From positions 434,001 through 498,000 of the forward strand of contig NZ_JADDKQ010000001.1 of assembly GCF_016464425.1 (NCBI RefSeq): a DNA stretch of 64,000 nucleotides, written 5' to 3'. Positions 46,964-59,321 of this stretch are shown here, in pieces (within the stretch, counting starts at the first letter, position 1; the number at the start of each line of letters is the position of its first letter). The DNA is from Actinotalea solisilvae. Lineage in GTDB: Bacteria > Actinomycetota > Actinomycetes > Actinomycetales > Cellulomonadaceae. The notes under the pieces are model-generated. The model was not told the origin of the DNA. It did no database searches and worked only from the letters and a program-made list of their open reading frames with translations. A program made the translations under genes and the position numbers.

Positions 46964-47110
46964 AGGTGGTCTGTCAGGACCTCGTCGGTCCCTCCAGCGC
47001 GGCAGCAAAGATAGCACGCGCCGACGCGGTCGGATGACCAGGCCGGCGGGGTCGGGCTGCGGCACACTGAGCCCGACGGCGTCGTGGGCGCCGGCCGAGC
47101 GGGAGGTGCG

Positions 47111-48382
47111 ATGTCCGACCAGGACGACACGACGACGGCCACCGAGAGCGAGCGCGGACGGCTCTCCCTGCGGCACCTCGCGGCGGCGAGCCCTGCGGCG
47201 AAGCGCGTCGCCGGCGCCCGGCGCAACCCCAGCGTCGTCGGCTACGAGGAGACCGCTCCGCACTGGCTGCGGGTCGTCGCCGGCTGGTCGTGGCGCGTGC
47301 TCGTCGTCGTCGCCGCGGTCGCGCTCGTGTTCTGGGCGACGTCGCGCGTGCTGCTGCTGTTCATCGCGGTCTTCATGGCACTCGTCTTCACCGCGGTGCT
47401 GCGCCCGATCGTCGACTTCCTGGACCGGTTCATGCCGCGCGGGCTCGCGACGGCCCTGTCGATCCTCGGGTCGATCCTCGTCGTCGCGGGGCTCTTCACG
47501 TACGTGGGGCTCTCGGTCGCGAACCAGTGGGAGTCGCTCGGCGAGCAGTTCAACTCCGGCATCGGGACGATCCTGTCCTACCTCGAGGACAGCCCCCTGC
47601 ACCTCACGGTCACGGCCGAGGACGTGCAGGGGTGGATCGCGTCCGGCCAGGAGTGGCTCCAGCAGAACAGCAGCACGGTCGCGAGCCAGGCCCTGACGAG
47701 CGCGGGCTCGGTGGCCCAGGTATTCACGGCCCTCGCCCTCGCGACGTTCTGCACGGTGTTCTTCGTCACGCGCGGCACGGAGATGTGGACGTGGTTCCTC
47801 AACCAGCTGCCCATGCGCAACCGGGAGTCGTGGCACGTGGGCGGCGGCGTGGCCTGGTACACGTTCTCGGGCTACACCCGGGGCACGTTCATCGTGGCGG
47901 CGGCCGACGGCGTCCTGGCCGTGATCATCCTGCTCGCCCTGGGCGTGCCGCTCGCGGCACCGCTCGCGGTCCTCGTCTTCATCGGCGCGTTCATCCCGCT
48001 CATCGGCGCGCCGCTGGCGATGGTCGTGGCGATGGTCGTCGCGCTCGCGGCGAACGGGATCGTCAACGCGATCCTCGTGGGCATCGGGATCGCGCTCATC
48101 GGCCAGTTCGAGGGGCACATCCTCACGCCGCTGGTCATGGGCAAGCAGGTCTCGCTGCACCCGGTCGCGGTCGCGCTGGGCGTGACCGCGGGCACGCTCG
48201 TCGCGGGCATCCTCGGCGCCGTCATCTCGGTGCCGCTCATCGCGGTGGCGTGGGCGGTGTTCGCGCGGCTGCGCCACCTCGACCCGCCGACGGACTTCAG
48301 CGACGAGGAGCTCGAGCACGAGCCGCCGCCCGAGAGCGACCGGATCGCCGACGGCGAGCCCGTCGGGGACGCCGCGCGCTGA
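47111..48382 (+). CDS. AI-2E family transporter
   Basis: 423-residue polytopic protein of the AI-2 exporter family (TqsA/YhhT-like): paired hydrophobic segments at about 60-110, a large soluble loop (130-210), and conserved SGYTRGTFIVAAADGVL, IPLIGAPLAMV, IGQFEGHILTPLVMGKQVSLHPVAVAL and GILGAVISVPLIA. Whether it exports AI-2 or an ion cannot be told; the Phe-Glu-rich region resembles Na+/H+ antiporter members. ATG at 47111 with GGGAGG. Charged tails at both ends. Confidence 0.9.
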   Translation: MSDQDDTTTATESERGRLSLRHLAAASPAAKRVAGARRNPSVVGYEETAPHWLRVVAGWSWRVLVVVAAVALVFWATSRVLLLFIAVFMALVFTAVLRPIVDFLDRFMPRGLATALSILGSILVVAGLFTYVGLSVANQWESLGEQFNSGIGTILSYLEDSPLHLTVTAEDVQGWIASGQEWLQQNSSTVASQALTSAGSVAQVFTALALATFCTVFFVTRGTEMWTWFLNQLPMRNRESWHVGGGVAWYTFSGYTRGTFIVAAADGVLAVIILLALGVPLAAPLAVLVFIGAFIPLIGAPLAMVVAMVVALAANGIVNAILVGIGIALIGQFEGHILTPLVMGKQVSLHPVAVALGVTAGTLVAGILGAVISVPLIAVAWAVFARLRHLDPPTDFSDEELEHEPPPESDRIADGEPVGDAAR

Positions 48383-48436
48383 CGCCCGGGCGCTGCCGGT
48401 CCGGGCCACGTCGCGCGGCCTCCGGACGCCGGGCCG

Positions 48437-51917
<3,481 letters not shown>

Positions 51918-51925
<8 letters not shown>

Positions 51926-53564
51926 AGCGCGCCTCGACCGCCCAGACGCCCTCGCGCAGCACGAGCAGGACGGCCCGCCCGTCCCCCAGCGTCGCCTGGA
52001 CGTACACCAGGCGGCGCGGCTCGGGACCCCACCAGCGCTGGACCACCGGCCACGGCCCCGCCCAGCCGGTGACCGGGGTCTCGCGCTCGGGCAGGTCGCC
52101 CTGGGCGGGCCACCACACGACCGCGGGCTCGGCGCTCACCTGCAGGCGCGCGTCGACCTGCACGCGGCGCCCGTCGGCGCCCACGAGCTGGACCACCTGC
52201 GGCTCGACGAGCACGGTCGCGGGCGCCGGCCGCGGCAGGCGGCCGGGCCACGGCGCCGTCGTGGGGCGGGACGACGGCGGCTCCTCGCCCCACGGGACGA
52301 GCCGGACCTGGTCGCGCACGTCGCGGCCGCCCTGGAGCGCCGGGCTGAGCACCTTCTCGGCCCCGATGAGGCCCTGGACGCGGTGCAGGGCGCGCTGGGC
52401 GCGCAGGTCCGAGCCGCTCGGGTTGCCCCACAGCCGCCCCTGCTCGGCGCCGACGGCGACGACCTCCTCGGCGCGCAGCCCGAGCCGCACGAGCGGCGCG
52501 GGCTCCGGGTCGTGACCGGCGCCGGCACGCGTGCCCTGGCGGGTCAGCCACCCCTCGAGCTGCCAGCGGACCCGGTCCGTCATGCGCGCCACCGACATGC
52601 CGCCGAGGGCGGCGTCCGTGCGCCACGTGCGGACCAGCTCGTGGCCGTCCTCGGTGCGCGCGGTGATCTGCAGCCGGCCGCAGCCCGCACCGCGCGCCTG
52701 GAGCTGGGCGTGGAGGTCCTCGGCGAGGCGCCGCGCGGCGAACGCCGCGGCCTCGACGCGCTCGACCGGCGGGTCCATCTCCTGCTCGACGGCGACGTCC
52801 GCCTCGAGCCGGCGCAGCGCGGTCGGCCGGTCGTCCCGGCCGGACGCCACCGCGTGCGCCCACGCGCCGAGCCGCCCGAACCGGGCCAGGACGTCGGCCG
52901 CGGGCAGGCGCGCGAGGTCGCCCAGCGTGCGCAGGCCGAGGCGGTGCAGCAGGTCGACCAGGTCCGGGACCTGGGCCGCGACGTCCCCCGTCGCGACGTG
53001 CAGCAGCTCGCCCACCGCGAGCGGCGCGAGGAAGCCCGCGGCGCGGCCCGGGGGCACGAGGCGTGCGGACCGGGCGGCGAGCACGGCCGCGCCGGAGCCG
53101 TCGGCGACCCCCACCTGCGCCTCGTAGCCCGTGAGCTCGGCGACCTGCGCGACCAGGCGCTCCGCGAGCACCTCCTCCGAGCCGTGGTACCGCCCCGCCC
53201 CCTCGGCCGGCAGCAGGAGCAGCCCGGGTCGCGCGACCTCGATGCCCGCCACCACCGTCTCCGCCGCGGTCGCGACGGGCTCGAACAGCCGCACGTCGCG
53301 GCCGGGGTCGGCCGCGAGCAGCGCGAGCTCGGGGCAGCACTCCTGCGCGTGACGCCGGCGCATCCCCCGGCGCACCCCGGCCCGTCGTGCGGGTGCCGAG
53401 ACGGCGACGACGCGCCGCCCGTCGTGCACCGCGGCGGGCTGGTGGGCGTCGACGTCCTCGGCGGTCATCGCGGCGAGGACCGGCCAGTCGGGCACCCAGA
53501 CCGCGGCCGTGCGCACGGGCACGGCCGAGGGCGCGGCACCACGCGTCCGGCCGGGCGCGGTCAC
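51918..53564 (-). CDS. imuB: Y-family polymerase homologue ImuB
   Basis: 548-residue Y-family-like protein acting as adaptor between DnaE2 and the sliding clamp. Polymerase acidic motifs are lost: VWVPDWPVLAAM stands where DxDxFFAxVE is expected, and LLPAEGAGRYHG where SxDE lies, so it is probably not catalytic. HhH region LLHRLGLRTLGDLARLPAADVLARFG is intact. GTG at 53564 overlaps imuA' (GTGA). Confidence 0.92.
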
Positions 53565-54463
53565 CCCGCCCTCCGGACGCCCGCGGCCCCGGGCACGTCC
53601 GAGGTGGTCGACGTCCCGGGCGCCCCCAGGCCACCCGGTGCGCCGACCACCTCGAGCACGGGAACGGCCTCTGCTCGCCGTTCCGCCACCGCCCGCGCGT
53701 CGGCGGGCAGGTGCACCTGCGCCCGCACCGGCTGCGCGGCGCTGCCCCGCCCCTGGCGCTCCACGACCAGGCGACGCGACCGCAGCCGGCCGTGCCCGCG
53801 GCCGAGGCCCTCCCACTCCTCGGAGCGCGCGGTGAGGACCACGTGCGCCCCGGGCCACGGCGTCGTCGGCAGGAGCACCGACGAGCGCTCGCGCGCCCGC
53901 GCGCTCAGCCGGCGACGGTCGCCGTCGGCCAGCGCGGCACCCGGACCGACGACGACGACGTCCACGCCGTCCAGCAGGGCCGCCACCACGGTCGGGCCGT
54001 CCGCGCCCGGGTCGGGGACCAGGACCACGCGGTCCAGCGCGATCCCCAGCTCGTGCGCCGCGAGCACCCCCACGCCCGGCAGGCCGACCAGGGCGACCCA
54101 GCTGCCCGCGCGGGACGCCTCGGCGAGGAGGCCGAGGACGAGCGACGTCGACCCGGCGACGACGACGGTGCTCCCCCGCTGCAGCGCGCCGAGCGGGAGC
54201 AGGCCCGCGAGCGCGTCCGGCACCGCGAGCAGCCGCTCGGGCGCCTCGGGGTCGCTCAGCTCCACCTCGGGCGAGGGGCGTGCCGGTGCGAGGACCGGCA
54301 GGGTCGTCGTCGTCCCCCGCGCACGGACGAGCGCCTCGGCGCCACGCGCCCGCACCGGACGGACCCAGCCGGACGTCCCGGTACGCTCCTCGGCACGCGC
54401 CAGGGCCGCCCGGGCGCGGGCCGCCCGGTCGAGGAGATCCGGCTCGTCCGCCACCGCCGTCAT
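53561..54463 (-). CDS. imuA': SOS mutasome accessory protein ImuA'
   Basis: 300-residue RecA-like protein of the actinobacterial ImuA' type. The Walker A position reads VVVAGSTSLVLGLLAEA, lacking the GKT, and a DVVVVGPGAAL strand stands at the Walker B place, so ATP binding is doubtful. It partners ImuB and DnaE2 in damage-induced mutagenesis. ATG at 54463 with GAGGGAGG upstream. First gene of the SOS-controlled operon. Confidence 0.88.
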   Translation of the reverse strand: MTAVADEPDLLDRAARARAALARAEERTGTSGWVRPVRARGAEALVRARGTTTTLPVLAPARPSPEVELSDPEAPERLLAVPDALAGLLPLGALQRGSTVVVAGSTSLVLGLLAEASRAGSWVALVGLPGVGVLAAHELGIALDRVVLVPDPGADGPTVVAALLDGVDVVVVGPGAALADGDRRRLSARARERSSVLLPTTPWPGAHVVLTARSEEWEGLGRGHGRLRSRRLVVERQGRGSAAQPVRAQVHLPADARAVAERRAEAVPVLEVVGAPGGLGAPGTSTTSDVPGAAGVRRAG

Positions 54464-54528
54464 GCGCGCGGGCCTCCCTCGTCCGGGGTGCGCGGGGGCG
54501 CACCGAGCCGTGGTGACGAACGTGATGT

Positions 54529-54544
54529 TCGAACACCTGTTCGA
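54529..54544. promoter_or_regulatory. LexA SOS box for imuA'-imuB-dnaE2
   Basis: TCGAACACCTGTTCGA: both half sites match the actinobacterial/Bacillus-type SOS box TCGAAC-N4-GTTCGA exactly. It lies 66 bases upstream of imuA' and at about +2 to +17 relative to the promoter's predicted start. GAAC-GTGAT-GTTC (54518-54530) adjoins it, with a 5-base spacer, as a possible weak second site. Confidence 0.93.
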
Positions 54545-54552
54545 TCCCCTCC

Positions 54553-54581
54553 AGTACACGCCGCCCCGCGCACGGTGTCAA
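54553..54581 (-). promoter_or_regulatory. promoter of imuA'-imuB-dnaE2
   Basis: TTGACA (54576-54581) and TGTACT (54553-54558) spaced by 17 bases on the minus strand. The start of transcription would fall at about 54546, inside the operator. The 313-bp gap 54464-54776 holds this promoter, the SOS box, the arsR promoter region and no gene. Confidence 0.75.
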
Positions 54582-54723
54582 TCGGCCCGGCGTGGCGCCC
54601 GGCGCGCCGCTCACCCGGACGCCGCAGAGGCCCTGATCCCGCCCGCGCGACCGACCGGCGCCCCGTCGGTCACCACCCGCGACCTCCCGGCGCCCCGTCC
54701 CGGCCGCGGCCTCACCCATGCGC

Positions 54724-54757
54724 TAGCCTTCTGATGGTTTGATGGAAACACTTAAGT
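54724..54757 (+). promoter_or_regulatory. arsR promoter -10 and candidate operator
   Basis: TAGCCT (54724-54729) is a likely -10. After it, an AT-rich patch, unusual here, contains GTTT-GATGG-AAAC (54737-54749) followed by the palindrome ACTTAAGT (54750-54757), 20 bases before the arsR start. Autoregulation by ArsR is the natural reading. Confidence 0.45.
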
Positions 54758-54776
54758 CGTCACACGAGGACCGCCG

Positions 54777-55139
54777 ATGCCCACCGCCCGCGGCGAGACG
54801 CCGCTCCACGAGATCAAGGCCGAGCTGTTCAAGGCCCTCGGCCACCCGCTGCGCGTCCGGGTGCTCGAGCTGCTCGCGCCCGGCGAGCGGCCCGTCAGCG
54901 CCCTGCTCGCCGAGACCGGGCTCGAGGCGTCGCACCTGTCCCAGCACCTCGCCGTCCTGCGCCGCACCGGGCTGGTCACCGCGCGCCGGGACGGCAACGC
55001 CGTGCACTACGCGCTCGCGCACCCCAGCGTCGCCGAGCTGATGACGGCCGCCCGGACCTTCCTCCTCGACTCGCTCGCCGGGACGCGCGCCGCGCTCGCC
55101 GACCTCGAGGAGCCCTTCGGCCGGACCGGCTCCCGGTGA
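54777..55139 (+). CDS. ArsR-family transcriptional regulator
   Basis: 120-residue winged-helix protein: LFKALGHPLRVRVLELL, recognition helix EASHLSQHLAVLRRTGLV, wing RRDGNAVHYALAHP. No Cys residues, so classical thiol metal sensing is unlikely; His residues could still bind metal. ATG with GAGGA upstream. Its stop overlaps the start of the SulP transporter gene (GTGA), which it probably controls; ArsR-SulP pairs are common in bacteria. Confidence 0.92.
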   Translation: MPTARGETPLHEIKAELFKALGHPLRVRVLELLAPGERPVSALLAETGLEASHLSQHLAVLRRTGLVTARRDGNAVHYALAHPSVAELMTAARTFLLDSLAGTRAALADLEEPFGRTGSR

Positions 55140-56908
55140 GCGCGTGGGCCCGGCGCACCGCAGGCACAGCAGGCACAGCAGGCACAGCAGGCACCGCGGT
55201 GGGCGCCGCCTGGTCCGCCGACCTGCGGGCCGCGCTCGGCACGGCCGCCCGGCGCACGCTCCCCCGGCGCTCCGACTACGCCGGGCTCGCGCGCTCGTGG
55301 CGGGCCGACGCCGTCGCGGGCGTGACCGTCGCCGTCGTCGCGCTGCCGCTCGCGCTCGGGTTCGGCGTCGCGTCCGGCGTGGGCGCCGCGGCCGGGCTCG
55401 TGACCGCGGTCGTCGCCGGCCTGGTGGCCGCCGTCCTCGGCGGCTCGTCGCTGCAGGTCTCGGGTCCCACGGGCGCGATGACGGTCGTGCTCGTGCCGAT
55501 CGTCGCGCGGCACGGGACCGACGCGGTCGCGGCCGTCGCCGTCATGGCCGGCGGCCTGGTGCTCCTGGGCGGTGTGCTCGGCGTGGGCCGCCTCGTCGCC
55601 TACATCCCGTGGCCCGTGGTCGAGGGGTTCACGATGGGCATCGGCGTCGTCATCGCCGCGCAGCAGGTGCCGCTCGCGCTCGACACGCCGCGTGCCGAGG
55701 GCGAGAACGCGGCGCTCGTCGCGCTGCGCACGGTCGCCGCGGCGGACTGGTCCGCGGCGTGGCTCCCGCTGCTCGTCGTCGCCGGCGTCGTCGGCGTCAT
55801 GCTCGTGCTGCCGCGGCTCCACCGGACCCTGCCCGCCTCGCTGCTCGCCGTCGTCGCCGCGACGCTCGCCGCCGAGGTGCTCCACCTCGACGTCGCGCGC
55901 ATCGGCCCGCTGCCGTCCCTGGTCACGGCGCCGAGCCTGCCCACGCTCACCCCCGAGGCCACGAGCGCGCTCGTGCCCGCCGCCGTGGCGGTCGCGGCCC
56001 TCGCCGCGCTCGAGAGCCTGCTCTCGGCGCGTGTCGCGGACGGCATGGCCGACGACCTCCCGCGCACCGACCCCGACCGCGAGCTCACCGGGCAGGGCCT
56101 GGCCACGATCGCCGCGGGACTCGTGGGCGGCATGCCCGCGACGGGGGCCAACGCCCGGACCGCGGTCAACGTCCGCGCCGGCGCGCGCACCCGGGCCGCC
56201 GCGGCGGCCCACGCGGTCGTCCTCGCCGCCGTCGTGCTCGTTGCCGCACCGCTCGTCGCGCGCATCCCGCTCGCGGCGCTCGCGGGCGTCCTGCTGGTCA
56301 CGGCCGCGCGCATGGTCGACGGGCGCACCGCGCGCGCGATCTGCCGCTCGGGCCGCTCGGGCGCGACCGTCTTCGTGCTCACGCTCGCGACGACGGTCGT
56401 GTTCGACCTCGTCGTGGCCGTCGAGCTCGGCGTCGCGCTGGCGGGCGTGCTCGCGCTGCGAGCCATGGCCCGGACCAGCGGGCTGCACCGCGAGGAGCTC
56501 GACCTCGGCGAGGTCGACGCCGAGTCCGAGCGCGCCCTGCTGCGCGAGCACATCGCGGTCTACCGCATCGACGGCGCGCTGTTCTTCGCCGACGTCCGAC
56601 GCTTCCTCGACGAGCTCGCCGCGGTGACGGACGTGCGCGTCGTGGTGCTGCGCCTGTCGTCGGTGCGCGTGCTCGACGCGAGCGGCGCCAACGCGCTCGG
56701 CGAGATCGTGGCGGACCTCCAGCGCCGCGGCGTCGTCGTGCTGCTCAAGGGGCTGCGCCCGGAGCACCGGAGGCTCGTCGAGGCGGTGGGTGCGCTCGAC
56801 GCCCTCCAGCACGAGGCGCACGTGTTCGACCGGCTCGACGACGCCCTCGCGCACGCGCGCAGCCACGTCCACCGGGCGGTCGCCGCGTCCCGGGCGCCCG
56901 CCGCCTGA
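55136..56908 (+). CDS. SulP family anion transporter with STAS domain
   Basis: 590-residue SLC26/SulP protein: about 10-12 hydrophobic segments (residues 55-440) with VAGVTVAVVALPLALGFGVASG, GSSLQVSGPTGAM and GMPATGANARTAVNVRAGARTR, and a cytoplasmic STAS domain (about 475-575; LRLSSVRVLDASGANAL). Anion may be sulfate, bicarbonate or other. GTG start overlaps arsR. The N-terminus contains a short Thr-Ala-Gly repeat encoded by a 9-base tandem repeat. Confidence 0.92.
   Translation: MSAWARRTAGTAGTAGTAGTAVGAAWSADLRAALGTAARRTLPRRSDYAGLARSWRADAVAGVTVAVVALPLALGFGVASGVGAAAGLVTAVVAGLVAAVLGGSSLQVSGPTGAMTVVLVPIVARHGTDAVAAVAVMAGGLVLLGGVLGVGRLVAYIPWPVVEGFTMGIGVVIAAQQVPLALDTPRAEGENAALVALRTVAAADWSAAWLPLLVVAGVVGVMLVLPRLHRTLPASLLAVVAATLAAEVLHLDVARIGPLPSLVTAPSLPTLTPEATSALVPAAVAVAALAALESLLSARVADGMADDLPRTDPDRELTGQGLATIAAGLVGGMPATGANARTAVNVRAGARTRAAAAAHAVVLAAVVLVAAPLVARIPLAALAGVLLVTAARMVDGRTARAICRSGRSGATVFVLTLATTVVFDLVVAVELGVALAGVLALRAMARTSGLHREELDLGEVDAESERALLREHIAVYRIDGALFFADVRRFLDELAAVTDVRVVVLRLSSVRVLDASGANALGEIVADLQRRGVVVLLKGLRPEHRRLVEAVGALDALQHEAHVFDRLDDALAHARSHVHRAVAASRAPAA
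55157..55192 (+). repeat. four 9-bp tandem repeats in the sulP N-terminus
   Basis: Four units of ACMGCAGGC (first ACCGCAGGC, then three ACAGCAGGC) encode TAG x4 near residue 8 of SulP, followed by a fifth imperfect unit. In-frame copy number may vary between strains. Confidence 0.85.
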
Positions 56909-57017
56909 CGCGGCGACGCCACGCAGCCGACGTGCGGCACGCGACGTCGTGCGCGTGAATGGGGCCACGAGCCGAGTCCCGCCCGACGGCGGCTGACGCG
57001 GCGGACGAGGAGGAGCC

Positions 57018-57545
57018 GTGGACCTGTCCCGACCGATCGCGCCGGAACCGTACGGGCTGCTGCCCCGGCTGCCCGCCCTGGCCGTGCGCAGCGACGACCT
57101 CGTCGACGGCGAGGCGATGCCGCACCGGCACACGGCTGCCGGCGGGAGCACCTCGCCGCACCTGGCGTGGGAGGCGCCCGAGGGGACGCGCAGCGTGGTC
57201 GTCTCGTGCTTCGACCCCGACGCGCCGTCGCCCGCGGGCTACTGGCACTGGACCGTGTGGGACCTCCCGGCGGGCACGACGTCGCTGCCCGCCGGCGCGG
57301 GCTCGCCCGACGGCGCGGGCCTGCCCGCGGGCGCGCGGCAGGCCCGGAACGACGGCGGTGGCGTCGGGTACACGGGCGCGGCACCGCCCCGGGGCGACCA
57401 CGAGCACCGCTACGTGTTCGCGGTCCACGCGCTCGACGTCGAGACGCTCGACCTCGGCCCGGACCCGACGCCGACGTCGGTGGCGATCTCCGCGCTCTTC
57501 CACGCGCTCGCGCGCGGGACCCTCACGGTGACCTGCCGGCCCTGA
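57018..57545 (+). CDS. YbhB/YbcL (PEBP) family protein
   Basis: 175-residue phosphatidylethanolamine-binding-like protein: SPHLAWEAPEG, the anion pocket VVSCFDPDAPSPAGYWHWTVWDLPAG and GYTGAAPPRGDHEHRYVFAVHALD. Cytosolic, ligand unknown. GTG at 57018 with GAGGAGGAG upstream. Confidence 0.9.
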   Translation: MDLSRPIAPEPYGLLPRLPALAVRSDDLVDGEAMPHRHTAAGGSTSPHLAWEAPEGTRSVVVSCFDPDAPSPAGYWHWTVWDLPAGTTSLPAGAGSPDGAGLPAGARQARNDGGGVGYTGAAPPRGDHEHRYVFAVHALDVETLDLGPDPTPTSVAISALFHALARGTLTVTCRP

Positions 57546-57579
57546 CCGGCGCCGCCGGGGGCGGCCGTGGCATCGCGCC

Positions 57580-58050
57580 ATGGAGTGCGGGGTGCTCGGC
57601 CCCTCGTCCTGCGGTACGCAGCCGGTGCCGTGACCGTCGAGGGCGCGCGCCGCCGCGCCCTGCTGGCCGCGCTCCTCGCCAGCCGACGGCGAGGTCGACG
57701 CCGACGTCTTCACGAGCGCCTGCGGCGCAGCGCCCCGGCCGGCCCCGCGGACGCCGTCCGGCTGCTCGACGACGGGCTCGCGCTCACCGCGCGCACGACC
57801 GCCGCGGCGCCCGGCCGACGGCGTCGCCGCGGACGCCCGCGCCTCCGCGGCGCTCGGCGAGCTCGGCCTGCTGCCCTCGGCCGACCTGCGCTCCGCGCAC
57901 ACCGAGGCCCTGCGCGCGCCGACCGGGACCCGGACGGCCGCGGCGCCCGGCGGACCGCCGGCGCCCTCGGCGCGCCCGGCTTGCGGGGTGCGAGCGCCCC
58001 GGCTTGCAGCGGTGCGAGCGCCCCGACGGGCGGCGCGCCAGGATGGGCGC
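57580..58050 (+). pseudogene. decayed BTAD/SARP-type transcriptional regulator remnant
   Basis: No single frame gives a protein, but pieces of an AfsR/SARP regulator are readable in order. ATG 57580 gives MECGVLGP; one base is missing near 57600 and the next frame gives LVLRYAAGAVTVEGARRRALLAALLAS (57603-57683). A third frame gives GEVDADVFTS (from 57688), then ADAVRLLDDGLAL about 57748, and ARASAALGELGLLPSADLRSAH later. The DNA-binding part between the second and third piece is deleted. This fills the 505-bp gap between the PEBP and YbaK genes. Confidence 0.65.
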
Positions 58051-58608
58051 ATGCCGATCGACGCGCTCGCCTGGACGCCCGCCCTCGACCGCCCCGACCT
58101 CGTCGCCCCCGCGACCGCGGACGCCCTGCGCCGCTGGGCCGACGTCGAGCCCGCCGTGGCCACCGGCGTGCGCGTGGCCGCGATCGACCCCGACCTCGCC
58201 GACACGGCGGCGCTCACCGCCGCCTACGGTCTGGCGCTCGACGCCTCGGGCAACTGCGTGCTCGTCGCGGGGCGGCGCGCGGGCGAGGAGCGCGTGGCGG
58301 CCGCCGTCGTGCTCGCGAGCACGCGCGCGGACGTCAACGCGGCGATCAAGCGCCTGCTCGACGTGCGCAAGGCGTCCTTCATGCCGATGGACCGCGCGGT
58401 CGAGGAGTCGGGCATGGAGTACGGCGGCATCACGCCCGTCGGGCTGCCCGCGGGCTGGCGCGTGCTCGTGGACGCGCGCGTGCGCGACGCGGGCGACGTC
58501 GTCGTCGGCAGCGGGCTGCGTCGCTCCAAGCTGGCGCTGCCGGGCGACCTCCTCGCGACCATGCCGGGCGCCGAGGTCGTCGAGGACCTCGCGGTGACGG
58601 CGCCGTGA
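58051..58608 (+). CDS. YbaK/EbsC family aminoacyl-tRNA deacylase-like protein
   Basis: 185 residues of the YbaK/ProX editing-domain fold: NCVLVAGRR, VVLASTRADVNAAIKRLL, catalytic-type Lys in DVRKASFMPMDRAVEESGMEYGGITPVGLP and VVVGSGLRRSKLALPG. Likely trans-editing of mischarged tRNA (Cys/Ala-tRNA-Pro); specificity not readable. ATG at 58051 follows CAGGAT by six bases. Overlaps the acetyltransferase gene (GTGA). Confidence 0.88.
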   Translation: MPIDALAWTPALDRPDLVAPATADALRRWADVEPAVATGVRVAAIDPDLADTAALTAAYGLALDASGNCVLVAGRRAGEERVAAAVVLASTRADVNAAIKRLLDVRKASFMPMDRAVEESGMEYGGITPVGLPAGWRVLVDARVRDAGDVVVGSGLRRSKLALPGDLLATMPGAEVVEDLAVTAP

Positions 58609-59321
58609 GCGCCGCCGCCTCCCCGGCCCTCGTCGCGGCCGCGCGCACGCGCTGGGCGCACCTCGCCGGCCCGGACGTGACGTTCCCGGACGACGGCGCC
58701 CGCGTCGTCGTCGCGCCCGCGTCGCGGCTGTGCCCGCCGGGCTGGTTCGGCGTCGTGCGCGTCGGCGGCGCGACGCTCGTGTCCGTGCCGGACGACGCGA
58801 CGGCCGCCGCGGTCGTGCCGCTGCTCGCGCTCGACGGCGACGACCTCACCGACCCGGACGCGGTCGGCGCCGTGCTGCGGCTCGACGCCGTCCTCGGCCC
58901 TGCGCGCCTGGCGTACCTCGACCCCGCGGCCTCCCTGCCGTCCGCGCCCGCCTGCGAGGCCGTCGCGGTCGACGACCCGCGCGTGACCGCGCTGCTCGCC
59001 ACGGACCCCGACGGCACCGACGAGAGCGGGCTCGAGGACGCGGGCTCGCCCCTGTTCGTGGCACGCGACGGCGACCGGCTGCTCGCCGCCGCCGGGTACC
59101 ACCGGTGGCCGTCCGACACGGCGCACGTCGGCGTGCTCGTCGCACCCGAGGCGCGCGGGCGACGCCTCGCGGCCGTGGTCGGCGCGGCCGCGAGCACGCA
59201 CGCCCGGGAGGCCGGCCTCCTGCCGCAGTGGCGCGCGCGCATCCCGGCGTCGATCCGGACCGCCGCCACGCTCGGCTACGCCGACGTGGGCGCGCAGCTC
59301 AGCGTGCGCCCGGCCCCCTGA
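58605..59321 (+). CDS. GNAT-type N-acetyltransferase
   Basis: 238-residue protein; the C-terminal GNAT motif A is HVGVLVAPEARGRRLAAVVGAAASTHAREAGLLPQWRARIPASI, followed by the LGYADVG end typical of the fold. The N-terminal 130 residues are a second alpha/beta domain of unclear kind. GTG at 58605. Its 3' end overlaps the convergent surface-protein gene by 23 bases. Substrate unknown. Confidence 0.82.
   Translation: MSAAASPALVAAARTRWAHLAGPDVTFPDDGARVVVAPASRLCPPGWFGVVRVGGATLVSVPDDATAAAVVPLLALDGDDLTDPDAVGAVLRLDAVLGPARLAYLDPAASLPSAPACEAVAVDDPRVTALLATDPDGTDESGLEDAGSPLFVARDGDRLLAAAGYHRWPSDTAHVGVLVAPEARGRRLAAVVGAAASTHAREAGLLPQWRARIPASIRTAATLGYADVGAQLSVRPAP

Noticed and set aside
53131-53564. Possible catalytic Y-family polymerase in ImuB
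   Set aside because: Positions of the conserved acidic residues are replaced, so an active polymerase was not called.
57546-58050. A functional gene between the PEBP and YbaK genes
   Set aside because: Recognisable fragments fall in three frames; no single frame is protein-like along its length.
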